Shown here: in pieces, positions 20,900-32,974 of the stretch
Layout: every line of letters starts with the position of its first letter
Position numbering within the stretch: position 1 is the first letter of the stretch
Assembly: GCA_015178975.1 (NCBI GenBank)
Contig: WHVD01000023.1
Coordinates: 682,001-746,000 of the forward strand
DNA: 64,000 bases
Direction of reading: 5' to 3'
Source: Hysterangium stoloniferum
Taxonomy: Eukaryota; Basidiomycota; Agaricomycetes; Hysterangiales; Hysterangiaceae
Notes under the pieces: generated by a model
Seen by the model: the letters and a program-made list of their open reading frames with translations, nothing else
What the model was told of the DNA's origin: nothing
Database searches by the model: none
Translations under genes and position numbers: made by a program

Positions 20900-22625
20900 T
20901 GATACCTCACAGGTGAGTGGAGTTCGATGGCATCTCAGGGTTGGCTGGACAATACCCCCTCCAAACCCTGATGGAAGTCGGCAATTTTCGTGGTTGGTTA
21001 GGGTCACTCTGTTATGACCATGTCACAACCCTATCAGTCCCCAGGTTATCGCCACTTACCAACATTTTCAAGTCACCACTTCGGAAACCATCAGCCCCAA
21101 AGCTGAAGTATGTTTTCACGATGATCAAACTCCGTTTACGCCCACGTCAAAATAACTTGTATTGTCTGGTTAAACTTTTGATACGTCCCTTTTATTATGT
21201 TGATCCATTCAATCCTATGTTTCACATATGTCTATCTATATTTGTAGTCCTTGAACTATTTCCTTTTATTGTAATTCCGCTCTCGGTTATCATCTGCCTC
21301 CGAACTAATCATAAACTTCCCGTTCCTAGTCAAGCTTATTGTTAATACCGTTTTCCGCCCTTCTCCCCATTAGTATTTTTCTAGACACCTGCTACTTGTA
21401 TATGAACCTGCTCTAGTTGTAGTTACTAGGCAATCAGAATATCGACTCAGAATACCCTCATATGTCTGTAACAGTCTCATACTAAGAATCCCCCCATCCA
21501 CCTTCGCATGTGCTTGCCCACTTCCGGTCCCGACCCCTTGGCCTGACGCTCGACTTGTCCTTCGGTCCTGATCGGTATCTTGCCGAAAGGAACTCTATAG
21601 GATTAGTCTTTGCCCGTCCGAAATCTAAGGACACCCTACGGATATTTGCGAGGGCGCAGCACATAAGCTGAAGCCAAGTCCTTCCGATCGGTTCCTGTCG
21701 GCCACTGACATTAGTCAGTTTTCAGTTCTTAACACACTCATGAAGAAGTGAATGTTGTCAGGAAGTAAAAAACCTTCGTGGCAATCAGTGCCGAGGTACT
21801 TGTCATTGTAGGTGGGGTAGCGTGGTCGGTCATCCTCCGAATCAGATGAGAAATCGATGGGCCCCATCTGGTAGGTTCATTCCTGGGGCCCATGTTGGGA
21901 AGGAGGTCTGGGAGGTAGTGCAACTCTGTCCCCGTATCACAATGCGATGCTTTGTAGTTTGATCCTCCATAATCATAGAAGGTGACACCGTCTTTTCCTT
22001 TTCTGCTTTTCTGTCCCACACTCCGAACACATGGAATGCCCCCATCACTGCAATCTGTCTCAGTGAAATGCGTCCACTTATGGCCCAAGGGGGGAGCAAT
22101 GGTTGAAGGGTTGTTGCTTCCTTCCATTCTCCTCCATTCCTGCCATGTCCACTTTGAGGGGACATTATCCCTAGCACCCATCTTTTGCTGTCCTTCTAAG
22201 TACTCCTCCCTCCTCTTCCTCTTGAGCATTTTCAGTTCCTCCTGAACCTGCATGGAGAAAGCCTCAGGCTGCCATTTTTTCCTGATCTCCTCCTTGGTGG
22301 AAGGGAAGATACTACAAGGGGTTGGGGGGGTTTACTCCATGTTCCCAAGGGAGCCCCCCAAGTGTCAGAGGACAGGGGCACAAAGTCGGGGTCTGGGGAG
22401 AAGAGTATATGGAGTGAAAATAGTTCCGCTCCCCGAGTTGGTGGAGGTTCCAGCTATGTTGTCCTTTGTGGTGGAGTGCATCGACGATGGCATCCCAGAA
22501 TTACCCATACAGTGCTCGATGTTTTCAGTACGAGACAACGTGGTAGAAGTATTGATAGGTTGCGGTTGCGGTATTCTTTTGAAGTTGGGGAACTTGGGTT
22601 TGGGTTGTTGTTCCTGCGACATAGT
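20900..22625 (-). pseudogene. Decayed ORF, possibly Gag-like, split by a solo LTR
   Basis: Begins MSQEQQPKPKFPNFKRI at 22622. Coding-like stretches follow in shifting frames: QVQEELKMLKRKRREEYLEGQ near 22240, WTWQEWRRMEG, then DDRPRYPTYNDKYLGTDC and EGFLLPDNIHFFMSD up to 21740. The solo LTR at 21010-21734 interrupts here. After it the frame resumes as DPNQPRKLPTSIRVWRG and YCPANPEMPSNSTHL. At least three frame changes are needed. I recognise no domain with certainty; a retroelement Gag-like protein or a host gene fragment are both possible. Confidence 0.45.
21010..21734 (+). mobile_element. Solo LTR, family A, TSD CACTC
   Basis: 725 bp, TGTTATGACC...GTTCTTAACA, flanked by CACTC at 21005-21009 and 21735-21739. 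Removing it rejoins a reading frame. It contains the shared motif ACATAAGCTGAAGCC near 21661. Two inverted relatives lie at 55164-55887 and 56043-57411. Confidence 0.95.
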
Positions 22626-22766
22626 GTACTGACTTGTGAGGTTGACGTGGAGGGAAGAGACAGGGGGATAAAAATTTCTTTAGTGGATTTACATATTTTA
22701 TATTAATTTTAAGCACCGCTTGGTTATTGAGGTGAAAGGCCAAGGGGGATGAATAGTGAAGGGTAG

Positions 22767-23606
22767 TGTTACGACCGGACAATCCCGCCAGACTCTGAAC
22801 ACTAACCCGTATGCCCCCACGCACTACAAGCACCAATCGTCTGTTTATAAGATTTCCTGCCCGGACTCTGTTACGTCAAGACTCATTACGTTTGACCTCA
22901 TTACGACACATATCAGTTACCGGACTTCCCCTGAACTCCGTCTCTGTCTATGTCCGTCTTCGTCCCACGCATCAGTCACCAGACCCCGCTTAGAATCCCG
23001 TCACCGCTCTAATCGAGCCCCATTCCCATTTTAGTCAAATGACCTGTCACGATTTAGGACTCCACTCCCACTCCGTTTCCCATTATGGGTTATGCTTTGT
23101 CATGATTTGGACTCCGCTCTGTTCCGTTCTGTTCCTAACACCAATTTGGTGTTTACTATTCCCGTTTCATGTTTTGTTAGTTTTGTTTTGCCATTACTGG
23201 ATTTGGTATGTCATTCACTCCATGGTCTATATAAACTGGCAGATGTTGTACATACAATCCAGTCAGAAAATTAGCTTAGATTCCTCCCAGTAATCTAATA
23301 ACATTTTCCACTCTAAAATCTTACTTGATTCACATCGCTCGCACTAGTCGGAGCCCATGGGCTCCAGCGCATCTATCTCTCTCAACTATCTCGACTCACG
23401 ACCCACGACCTCCGACTTACGATCCACGACCCCCGACTTACGACCTATGATCCACGAACCCCGCCCGGACTCCCCGGGATCCCCATCTGTTCGTTTGAAA
23501 TTGGACAACACAATCTAGCAAGGGCGCAGCCTATAAGCTGAAGCCAAGTCCTACCGGATATCCCGCGGGTTTCTCTGGAAACCCGGCCTGTGTGTGTATC
23601 CTAACA
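22767..23606 (+). mobile_element. Solo LTR, family B, TSD GGTAG
   Basis: 840 bp, TGTTACGACC...ATCCTAACA, flanked by GGTAG at 22762-22766 and 23607-23611. It has a TATA-like CTATATAAACTGG near 23225 and the motif CCTATAAGCTGAAGCC near 23530. Confidence 0.95.
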
Positions 23607-23689
23607 GGTAGAGTTAAAAGTAAATAAACAGTGTTGTCATTGTGAGAAGGTAAAATGATCATTAGATTCGATAAATAGTTTTGTAAGCT

Positions 23690-24177
23690 CTGAGAAGAGT
23701 GGGGACATTACAAAAGTCGTTGCCATTTAACCAACTGTCCTCTTCCGATCCATATCCTTTCCATCAAACTTGGAAAAGGAGTCGATTTCAATGCTTTTTG
23801 TGTCCTACTATAGCCTCTACTTTGTGCTCCTCATCGTTACAGTCTAGTTCCTGAGGATTTTTGAGTAGTGCCCTTAATCCAAATTCCTTGGGGGAGAGAT
23901 GGTACTTTTTAAGATGGTCTCGGTTGATCACTGGGTGTATTTGATATTCCGAGGGAATGTGGAGTTGAAAGACTTGAGGATTGATGTTCTCTAAGACTTC
24001 GAACAGTCCTATCTGTCTTTGTATAAGTTTCCTCCCTCCCTTGGCTTCAACAAGCTTGAGAGAATGGGGATTGATTAGAACATAATCTCCTTCTGAGATA
24101 TCTTCCACCAATCTCCTTTTCTTATTGTAGCTGCAAGCTTGCATTTCTTGTGCTCGCACGATCGAATCCCGCACCAC
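23690..24177 (-). pseudogene. Integrase C-terminus with chromodomain
   Basis: The 24177-23788 segment gives YNKKRRLVEDISEGDYVLIN, FEVLENINPQVFQLHIP and HPVINRDHLKKYH, the usual GPY/F-type end of a Ty3 integrase. In the next residues, past an in-frame stop, the frame reads NRLLFQV, a second stop, then WKGYGSEEDSWLN. That is a chromodomain core (VxWKGYG..EDSWL), which in chromoviruses steers integration to heterochromatin. Both stops lie inside the chromodomain, so it is inactive. Confidence 0.85.
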
Positions 24178-24199
24178 CTGTCAATGGTTCTCCAATTCT

Positions 24200-24900
24200 A
24201 AGATCCATTGGTTGGCTAAGGGGCTATCCGACAATTCCCTGGGAACCACAGGGTCGTCCCCTCCTAGGCAGTGAGACATTCCTCTCGGTAAGTATCCCAT
24301 CAGCAAAAAGGCCAGTGTGTAGCTCGTTGAACTCTGAACCATCAAATTGTACATAGGTATGGGCCACCACCTGAGTCCATTTAGACCATTCCTCTTTCAA
24401 AGAAGTGCAGTATGCTCTGAGAATTTCCTCAATGATAGCATTGGCATTCTCCGTTTGACTGTCAGTTTGAGGATGATGGGACAAGGTTACCATGAGGGCG
24501 CTTCCGTATACCTTGCAGACCACTCTCCAGAACCTACAGGTGCATCTCTTGTCTCAATCACAGATTATCCTTGAGGGTAGGCCAAAAGGAGTAGCTACTT
24601 TATTCACAAAGATTTGTGTGAATCCTTCTGCAGATAAATCTGAGGTCGTGGGCTCACAAATTAAAAAACACGTGAGTTTATCCACAGTGACAAAGATGGC
24701 TGACTAAGCACCCTCTGCAGAAGGTGGCAATCCGGTAATCAGGTCCATTGAGACAACCTCAGACAGCCTTAATGGTACATCCATGGGTTGAAGAGCTCCC
24801 TGTCAAGTGGAATGATCAACCTTAGTTTTCTGGCATATGTCCCAGCTGCAAGTATATGCCATGCAGTCCTGCAACATCCTCAGCCAGAAAAACTGGTCCT
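24200..24900 (-). pseudogene. Integrase core fragment
   Basis: The end of the rve catalytic core is visible: HHPQTDSQTENANAIIEE carries the final Glu of the D,D-35-E triad (E in QTEN, 24523-24224). Upstream, in a broken frame, come CSWDICQKTKVDHST, SEVVSMDLITGLPPSAEGA with the first Asp, and FVTVDKLT. One frame stop (TGA/TAG) occurs between these pieces. The upstream part is separated from RNase H by a solo LTR. Confidence 0.8.
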
Positions 24901-24976
24901 TCATCAGCTGAAAAATTCTGTGACCACCTGCATGAGCTCCTTCGAAGGGGTTGTCATGTATCAATTTGAGTATGGT

Positions 24977-25751
24977 TGTTATGACCAGAATTCCTGCTGG
25001 ACTCCGGGCACTAACTTATACACACCAGCACCCTATACGCACCCATTGTCAGTTTACCAGAATTCCCACTGGACTCCGTACATCAGACTTGTCTACATTC
25101 AACTTCATTACATTGTGTATCAGTCACCGGAATACCCGCCGGACTCCATCCCTGTCTATGTCCAACCTTGTCCCATGCATCAGTCACCGGACCCCACTTG
25201 GAAAACCCGTCATACCTCTAACAGAGCCCCATTCCCATTTTAGTCAAATGACCTGTCACGATTCGGACTCCGCTCCATTCCGTCCTGTTCCTAACACCAA
25301 ATTTGGTGTTTACTATTCCCATTTTATGATTTACTAGTTTTGTTTCATTATTACTGGATTTGGTATGTCATTCATTCCACGGTCTATATAGTCTGGCAGA
25401 TGTTGTACATACAATCCAGTCAGAAAATTGGCTTAGATTCCCCCCAGTAATCTAATACATTTTCCACTCTAAACTCCTACTTGAATCACACCGCTCACGC
25501 TAGTCAGAGCCCACGGGCTCCGGCGCATCTACATATCTCTCTTATCTATCTCAACTCACGACCTCTCGACCCACGACCTCTGACCTACGACCCTTGACCC
25601 ATGAACCCTGCCCAGACTCCCCGGGATTCCCATCCACTTGTCTGAAATTGGACAACACAATCTCACGAGGGTGCAGCCTATAAGCTGAAGCCAAGTTCTA
25701 CTGGATATCCCACAGGTTTCACTGGAAACCTGCCATGTACATACCCTAACA
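24977..25751 (+). mobile_element. Solo LTR, family B, TSD ATGGT
   Basis: 775 bp, TGTTATGACC...ACCCTAACA, flanked by ATGGT at 24972-24976 and 25752-25756. Closely related to 22767-23606 over the TATA-like region (near 25383), the ATTCCCATTTTA stretch and the 3' end. Inserted in the chromovirus between RNase H and integrase. Confidence 0.95.
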
Positions 25752-25820
25752 ATGGTTGACATCATGCTGCTAGGTATGCAGATTCAACTTTTCCAGTCCG
25801 AATCTCGAAAGAATAATAGC

Positions 25821-26915
25821 TTATTTTTGCTGATGAAATAGTGCAAAGGGGTAGCTACCATATTTGGGATCTTTCTGATATCCGTTCCAAAGTTCCTTAG
25901 TATAATTCTCATTTATTTTTATAAGCAATTGGGGGTTCAAGAGAGTAAAGTTTGCCTTGTTGATTTCATCATTTCTGGGGAGGTTGTGCAAATCCCATTT
26001 CATTTGGGGGACCTCTTCTATCGTTCCAATTGGTTCAACTAACTCATGATGAATGAGAAAGATGGCCTTTTCCACTGGTTTGTTCTCCCATAATGTCTCA
26101 TTGTCATTCTGGTTGTAAGAATCCACTACAAAATTGGTAAGAGGTCGTCTCTTGTGGGACTAGCACAGTCAGTTACTCAAGGGAGTCTAGACAGTGGGTC
26201 AACATTGCTGTGTATCCATCCTGCTCGATGTAGGATTTCCAGACCAGGGTATGCAGTGTATACCACCCCCCATGTGGCCAGTCGACAATTGGTATTCTCG
26301 TAAGATCTGGCCCATTGTAATGCCACATGGTCAGTGATCAGAAGGATATGTTCTCCCTCAATAAAGGGCTGGAAATGGACTAGTCCCTCCTTAGCAGCTA
26401 ACACCTCTCTTACATTCTGCTTTCTTGAGCGTGCAGCTCCAATAGGCAATGACACGCTCAACAGTGACACTGGTGTCGTCAAAAGATGAGGCCCAGGAAT
26501 CCACCCAAGTGAATTCCGGCTCCTTGGTTATATAATGAGTGACGAAAATGGGCATGTCTCGAGATTAATTGAAGGCTGATCTTGCTTGGGCGTAGATTTT
26601 GGTGTCTTTTAGATCCTTGAGTGTCATTTTCTATATTTGTTGGAGACAACATCCCAGCATGAAGTCCAAAGCATCCATGTATAGCTGATAAGGCATGCCA
26701 CTCACAGGGTGTCTGAGTACTAAAGCAGAGCTCAACGCAACCTTGATGTCTTCAAAAGCTCAGGCATGTTTGGAATTCCGAGTCCAACGGACTCCTTTCT
26801 TTAAGAGGTTGAAGAGCGGAGCAACCATCCAGGAATAAAATGGTATGTAAGTGGAGAAGTACAGAACCATCCTGAGGAAATGTTGAAGATCTGCTATCTT
26901 GGTAGGCATAGCTAG
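25821..26915 (-). pseudogene. RNase H region and linker
   Basis: 26482-26177 reads REVLAAKEGLVHFQPFIEGE, ITDHVALQWA and GLEILHRAGWIHSNVDPLSR. This is the RNase H domain of Ty3/gypsy polyproteins, with TDH and the terminal N-x-D-x-L-S-R. The linker to integrase (26126-25821) reads WDLHNLPRNDEIN and KELWNGYQKDPKYG. Frames change between these parts. Confidence 0.8.
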
Positions 26916-26917
26916 TT

Positions 26918-27724
26918 CTAGTATGGCAGTGACCTTTTCTTGATGGGTCGAAAACTGAGTCTAGACACCTTATGTCCTAGTAATCGAGTCGAGTTATACC
27001 CAACGTAGCACGTTTTGGGTGAGAGAGTGATTCCTGCTGCAATTATGGCTTGTAGGACCTGGTCTAAATGCTCTAAATGATCGTCCCTGTAAACTAGGCA
27101 GAATATCCATAAGTAAGATGCGAGTACAGTTTGCATAACTCTCTGGAATATAGAGGGTCCATTATGAAGTCCAAAAAGCATTCTCCTAAATTGCCACAGT
27201 CCTCGATGGGATCTGAAGGCGGTCTTTGGTTTGTCTTCTTCTAACATTTCGAGTTGGGTAAAGCCAGCTACCACATCAAAGGAAGACAGGATGTTGGATC
27301 CTGAAAGTGCTTGCATGATTTCAGACTGGTGTGGCAATGGGAATTTGTCGGGAACTGTTAGGCTGTTCAACTTCCTATAGTCAATCACCACTCGCAGTTT
27401 CCTGTTGCAATAGACGACAAAGGCTGGTGCCCCCCAAGGACTTTTGGACGGTTCGATTACTCCCTGTTGAAACCAAGTATCCATTTGTTCATCAATGACT
27501 GTCCTATTGGCTGGGGAAGTTGGAAACATTGGCATCGAAATAGGTTGTGCACCTTCTGTCAATGGGACATTGACTTTGACGTCTACTTGTCCTAAATGCC
27601 CATCTACTCCAAAGGCTTGGACATTCTTAGTCAATACTGACTCCAAGCGAGAGGAGACGTCAGTAGGAATGTCAGGTCCTAAGTTAACCAACTTATGTAG
27701 GTCCTCCACACAAAATGTTTCCAT
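26918..27724 (-). pseudogene. Reverse transcriptase domain with a deleted active-site segment
   Basis: The ORF covers the palm and fingers: GVIEPSKSPWGAPAFVV, LRVVIDYRKLNSLTVPDKFP, FDVVAGFTQLEM, KTAFRSHRGLWQFRRMLFGL and PSIFQRVMQTVL. The catalytic box reads LVYRDD followed at once by HLEHLDQVL. The family usually has YxDD plus about eight residues (a V-I-V-F-S-type strand) here, so a short in-frame deletion has removed that strand and the box reads YRDD. The enzyme should be inactive although the frame is open. Confidence 0.9.
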
Positions 27725-27946
27725 GGTGGCAACCTCTGATGTTTTAGGGCCTGCTGGGTTGAAATTGTCTGCGAGTTCCCATTCTGGGGGCTGTCCAGAA
27801 GGTCAAGGGTTAAGGACACGCTCCTCTTCTATTCTTGATAGGCTCTCTATGAGGTGAGTGATCTCGGTTGCCATTGACTGCATTGATGCCTTCTCAGTCA
27901 TCTGAGCCCATTTTTTCACATTGTGAATTAATCCAGCGGTTTCCCC

Positions 27947-29134
27947 TCATCTAATGATTCTTGGTGTCAGAGAGCGGTTAGTGAGAGGTATCGCGGTGTG
28001 TTCCCTAGAGATAGCAATGGTGGGAGCAGCTAGTATACTTCCATCGTCATTCTGCAAGACAACTCCCTCGACTATCCATTGGTCACCAATAAGATCTCCA
28101 ACAAAGATTGGTACTAATCGAGCTGATTCCAGCTCTATATTACAATCCTGTAGGGCCTGTGTGACTCTTTCAGTACGCACCCCTTTGTCTGGTTTGGAAG
28201 TCAATTCAGGTGAGCCATTGGCTAGTTCCTCAAGGGGGATCTTGCTAATCGAGAAGGCTAAAGGCTGCGGCTCCTTGGGAGGAACTGGCTGGGATAGACC
28301 CCACCCTCCCTGGTAGAATCAATCTAGAGCCCAACGGCTGGTCCCATAGTGTCCCGATCTCATAGTTCACATGAAAGTCCTCCCCAAGAAGAATTGGTAC
28401 GGTCATGCCTCGGACAACATACATTTTGGTGGTGAATTTAAGGAGCATACCAGTGTTGTCTTCAAGGTAAATGGGGACATTGACGTATCCTAAGACCTTA
28501 GCATTACCAGTAAGTTGATCAAGGCACAACTATAGAAATCCTCCGAAATTAAGGAGAGGTTGGCCCCAGCGTCCAGCCTGATATTAATAGGACTAGAGAC
28601 TTCTGAGTTCTCTACGTGTCCGTAGATGTGTAATGCCGAGATCCCAATACTGGAGTATCCACTTGGGGGATCCTTTCTGTGGTAAATGATGGTCAAATCC
28701 TCCTTCATAAGCTGACTGGATCAAGGGTATTGGACCCTGGGTCTTTTGCTTTCCTTTCTTGTGGCCAGTTTGATGTCCCTCCTGATGTGTCTACCATAAG
28801 GTACCTCGGGCGTAGCATTTGGAATGGAGTTGTCCACTTCAGAGTCTGACTCCTCACAAGGAATTAGGGTGGGTAACTGTCCTGGGTCGAAGGGGAAGTT
28901 CTCCTCCTCCAATCCCTCTAACTCAGAGGGGTCTTCTATAATGTAGGTCTGACTTATTTCCTTAGATTGGTTTGCAAATACTTCCTTGTCGATGATTTCC
29001 TCAATGGTAGGAGGTTCAGATCGCAATAAGGCTTCCATCTCAGTCAGACCTTTCCAGTTCTGATGATGAGCATCCAGCCAATCTCCTTTCTTGAGGAAAT
29101 CACAGTCTGATATAGAGACATAGACTTGTGACAC
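27947..29134 (-). pseudogene. Aspartic protease and linker of the chromovirus
   Basis: The 28708-28490 segment contains IRLDAGANLSLISEDFY, which matches a retroviral-type protease flap start, with DAG in place of the usual DSG or DTG. The next pieces (28529-28245) read YVNVPIYLEDNTGMLLKF and VPILLGEDFHVNYEIG, the typical ILLG motif. 28204-27947 and 29134-28721 are acidic linker sequences. At least two frame changes split the domain. Confidence 0.75.
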
Positions 29135-29250
29135 TTCATTCTCATTTGAAGGTGAACTCGCATCTAAAACAATGTCATCCCCTGATTGAGGAAGGTAGAC
29201 AGAAATGAAAATTTATTCCTCATCAATGTTATGTACTTGTCCCTGTATGC

Positions 29251-29574
29251 TTAATCCATAAACTGTTTCATAAGCCCTCTGATCCTCCACCTCCTCGGTT
29301 GGGTTCTGTGTGGAGGATTTGTTAATGGAGACATAATGTGACATCCTACCCACATGAGGGCAGTCAATCTTAAAATACTCCAAACTCCCACAAATCCAGC
29401 ACTCCTTTGGGGGTTTAGCAACACTTTTCTTGTCACTTTGTTCGAAAAAGAACTTGCCATGTTTCTTACCCTGTTTCGCATTAGATCTCCTAGGGACGGT
29501 TTTATCTTCAGTTTCACTGAGAAGGACGTGACCATGATTAGTGGGGTCAATTCCTCTAGAGTGTTCTTCCTCAT
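29251..29574 (-). pseudogene. Gag zinc-knuckle region, His replaced by Tyr
   Basis: Near 29345-29390 (minus) the frame reads CWICGSLEYFKIDCPHVG, a CX2CX4HX4C nucleocapsid knuckle in which the His is Tyr (TAT). The change fits a C-to-T transition of CAT, so the zinc site is lost. Confidence 0.7.
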
Positions 29575-29738
29575 GTCAGGGATCCAACTCTTCCTGTTCG
29601 GCGATCATGACTCTGGGCTTTTGCAACCGATAATGCTCTCGATGTGTTTGGACCCAAGCATTAATCAGAGCCTCTTGTAGATTGTTAGCATAAGTCGGCA
29701 AGCTCATGATGTCATCAATGGGTTGTCCTTGTAGAAGG

Positions 29739-30352
29739 TGTGAAGAGTGGTGGAAGTTCTAACCATTCTATATACGAAGAATATTGACTGTTTAGGTATG
29801 ACACAAAGATGTATTGACTATCTAAGTCTAATACAGACTGAACACGTATTGACTGTTTAGTTCAATACAGTTGAGTGAAATAGCTATCTAAAGTAGAATG
29901 GAGAGCTAAAACAAATAAGGAGAATTGACTGTTAAGTACGATTCTGAATGACTGCTTGAGTGTTCAAGAGAGTAATGAGAGAGTCAAATAAATGTAGTCC
30001 ACGCAGGATTGAGATAAAGGTTGAGTTTTGACTAGTATAGTTCAATTGAGTAGATAGTTAAAGCCCGTCTGTGACAGTCGAGATGATACCCCAATCACAA
30101 CTTACAGGACACTAACTGGGTGTCTGGGTAAGTCGTGGTTTCAGGGTAAAAAGTGTCTGAGTTCTAACTATGGGTGCTAGAATACATATGCAAGTCTGGC
30201 ATGTATGCACCCACAAGAGTCGATGTACCAAATACATAGGTTGTTGAACTAATTATATGTGTATAATAAAATAGAGAGAAAGTAGAAATAATAATGGAAA
30301 TATAGTATGAGCTCATCCAGACTATATTTCCTGAGTATATTTTGCTCTCACA
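29739..30352 (+). mobile_element. Solo LTR, family C, TSD GAAGG
   Basis: 614 bp, TGTGAAGAGT...TTGCTCTCACA, flanked by GAAGG at 29734-29738 and 30353-30357. It splits the gag region of the chromovirus. A relative is at 56617-57259 and a fragment at 32685-32960. Confidence 0.95.
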
Positions 30353-30407
30353 GAAGGTAAAGCCATTCCATGGGTAGCATTAGGATGAGTCTGCATATTT
30401 CATCCTT

Positions 30408-30917
30408 TCAATTTTGGTGGAACCCATACAAGAATCGATAAAGTTTAATTCTCCATTGAATGTAGTGAATGGGTGTCTCACGATCATGGCCAGCTTGTCG
30501 AAATTTCATGGCTTCCCATTCTAAGGCTAAGGATTCGTGCCAATGAGTTCCAAGTAATCCCTCTACAATGCCCCAAAGGAATGATCTGTGAGATTGACTG
30601 AATTCAGTGCAATGTTCATGGTCCAGGGTGCTCCACCAGACCTTGGCATTGCCAGTCAGTCGTCTTGGCAGAGCGACTCCTAACAATGTGCTCATGGAGT
30701 CTGATATCTCCAAGAGACTCATGATATCCATGATGTAGTCCAAAGCCTTGGATTGAGTTCCATCGTATTCGGGAAGGTCAGACCATTTTATCTTGATGTC
30801 ATTGGTGTTAAGAGCGATCTTCTTATCCTTAGGTAAGTCATTGATAAATGCGCTGGCTCGAGACTGTTTCAGAGTTCGAAAGGGGGAGTAAGGACTCCAC
30901 CGTGATGCCCCCCACAT
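30408..30917 (-). pseudogene. Gag capsid-like segment
   Basis: Reads NTNDIKIKWSDLPEYDGT, GVALPRRLTGNAKVWWSTLD and WEAMKFRQAGHDRETPIHYI, which resembles the fungal Ty3 Gag capsid (retrotrans_gag) with the GxAxxWW motif. Continues after the solo LTR into the zinc-knuckle segment. Confidence 0.75.
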
Positions 30918-31120
30918 CCTGAATTCCCTCCATAGTCTGAATTATTAGAACTCCCAGATGAACTGCTAGGGGGTCCTCCTGGTGGCAGAAAGGGATTTGA
31001 GGAGATCGGCAGGGAATGGTGGGGATCGTCTGGATTCAGCGATCCTCGACCAGCAACCTGACCAGCTATACCCTCAGTGAATGCAGTAGAGAAGGATGGT
31101 CGACCCCTGTTGGTGACTGA

Positions 31121-31489
31121 TCAATTCCTAATTGTGGGTTGTTCATCACTGAAGTTGGGATTATCCAAAATTCTTTCGAACACGATGTGAGAGTGATGAA
31201 TCCCCTGGTGGGGTATAGGGCTGGGTTCCGTCACAATTCCTCTCTCAATTTCAATCGTATTCAAAGGCCGACGTGGCTGAGGCTGATGGAAGGGAACACA
31301 GACTTCAATCCCCTTTTCCTGAAAGTGATCTATAACTTGCATCCTCATATCCAATGGGAAGTCTTGCAAAACAACAGGACAATTGAGCAAATGGAGGAAA
31401 CAAGTATCAGGAGACCCATTTAGGTTGTGAACAAATGAATTAGTCATGGAGATGGGCAAATTGGGCACTTGAATTGAATTATTATACAT
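31121..31489 (-). pseudogene. Gag N-terminal segment
   Basis: Open frame MYNNSIQVPNLPISM...PTIRN with no recognised motif; taken as Gag because of its position upstream of the capsid-like segment. The region 30920-31120 between them is proline/serine-rich and frame-broken. Confidence 0.4.
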
Positions 31490-31770
31490 AAGGGTAAAGC
31501 ACCTCCAAAACCATTATCGAGCCTCCTCTTATTTCACTTCAACCAGCCCCTTAGAGTAAAGTATGTGAACGATAGATTTGGAATGACTCCATTAAGAGAC
31601 TCCTCCAACATTCAGATGTACATGTACTGGTAGTCAATATTGGGCACGACATGATCCCCACCAAGTAGGATGTGAAGGATTTGCAGCACGTCATCATGTG
31701 TACGAAGTGCTTTGAGGAATAAAGAGAACACTTCCTGCCTAAAAATCATCCCACCATCCTTACCTGAAGA

Positions 31771-32682
31771 AGTCCACTGGTGGACATCCTTCCAAGCTTT
31801 CTGAGGTTGATAGTCACTATACCCAGTATCTCATCACCTCAGGGAAGGCTGAAAATGCCTCTCAGATCACCCATATCCTTCAGAACACTACCAACCAGTC
31901 TCTCACATCCCAGACAACTCATAACCCTGAAGTTAGCTGGTATGAAAGCTGTGGTAAAGGCCAAGAAGCCCCTTCTTACCAAGAGGCATAGGAAGGAGAG
32001 GGTGGATTTTGCTCTGGCTCATTTGGATTGGACTATAGAGGACTGGAAGACTGTTGTATGGTCTGATGAGACCAAAATGAATAGGCTGGGGTCAGATGGG
32101 AAGAGGTGGGCTTGGAAGAAGGCAGAGGAGGGTCTGAGTGATAGGCTTGTGAAGGAGACTGTAAAGTTTGGGGGTGGATCTCCGATGATGTGGGGCTACA
32201 TGCTGTGGGAGGGAGTTGGGTATGTATACAAGATTGATGGGAGGATGGATGGAGAATTAAACACCAATATTCTGCAAGATGAACTCCAGAGAAGGCAAGA
32301 ATCCCTCCACTACCATCTTCCAGCAGGATAATGATCCCAAGCACAAGTCCAAGAAAGCTACAACTTGGTTTGAAGATCATGGATACAAGGTCCTTCCTAG
32401 GCCAGCACAGTCCCCTAACCTCAATCCTATTGAATATCTCTAGGATCATCTGAATGTTTATAAAATGAAAGCAAAAAAAGGGTTGCAATGATACTCCTGT
32501 ACACAATATTTAATATCTCAACAATGAGTGAATATTTTTGAACAAACTTTCTTATCATGTTAAAGTTCAGAAACAGGACATTCTAATGTATATTCTTTTC
32601 TAATTTTAGCTAATTTAGTTCTGGAGTTATAAGCATTTGAGTTAAAATTCACTGAACATTGCAACCCTTTTTTTGCTTACTG
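31771..32682 (+). mobile_element. Left-truncated Tc1/mariner copy
   Basis: Keeps the right inverted repeat (32464-32682, ending GCTTACTG + TA) and transposase pieces on the plus strand: KPLLTKRHRKERVDFALAHL, VVWSDETK, then in another frame FQQDNDPKHKSKKATTWF and SPNLNPIEYL. It is a close sibling of the element at 18740-20347. The left end is missing, and an internal deletion joins the coding part to the right repeat. It sits inside a family C LTR fragment. Confidence 0.9.
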
Positions 32683-32684
32683 TA

Positions 32685-32960
32685 GAATAGAGAGCTAAAA
32701 TGAATAAAGGAGAATCGACTGTAAAGTATGATTCAGAATGACTGCTCGAGTGTTGAAGAGAATAATGAGAGAGTCAAATAACAGAGTAGCATGGATGTAG
32801 TCCACGCAAATTGAGATAATGGTTTGAGTTTCGACTAGTATAGTTTGAAGCTCTGATTGTGCTAGTAGTTAAAGCCCATCTGTGATGGTCGAGATGATAC
32901 CCCAATCACAACTTACAGGACACTAACTGGGTATCTGGGTACGTTATGGTTGTGGGGTAA
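32685..32960 (+). mobile_element. Fragment of a family C LTR
   Basis: Matches about 29895-30150 (shared GAATGACTGC, AGAGAGTCAAATAA, GATGATACCCCAATCACAAC). Its 5' part was lost with the left end of the neighbouring Tc1 copy. Confidence 0.85.
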
Positions 32961-32974
32961 ATGCTTTGACAAGT

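Larger units (their letters stand above)
23690..31490 (-). mobile_element. Decayed Ty3/gypsy chromovirus, internal region
   Basis: Reading right to left, gag, zinc knuckle, protease, reverse transcriptase, RNase H, integrase and chromodomain occur in the standard Ty3/gypsy order, so this is one element. Frames are broken many times, and two younger solo LTRs (24977-25751, 29739-30352) are inserted in it. I could not find a complete LTR pair; a possible 3' LTR stub opening TGTAATGTCCCCAC follows the chromodomain on the minus strand (about 23612-23720) and is cut by the family B LTR. Confidence 0.9.
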
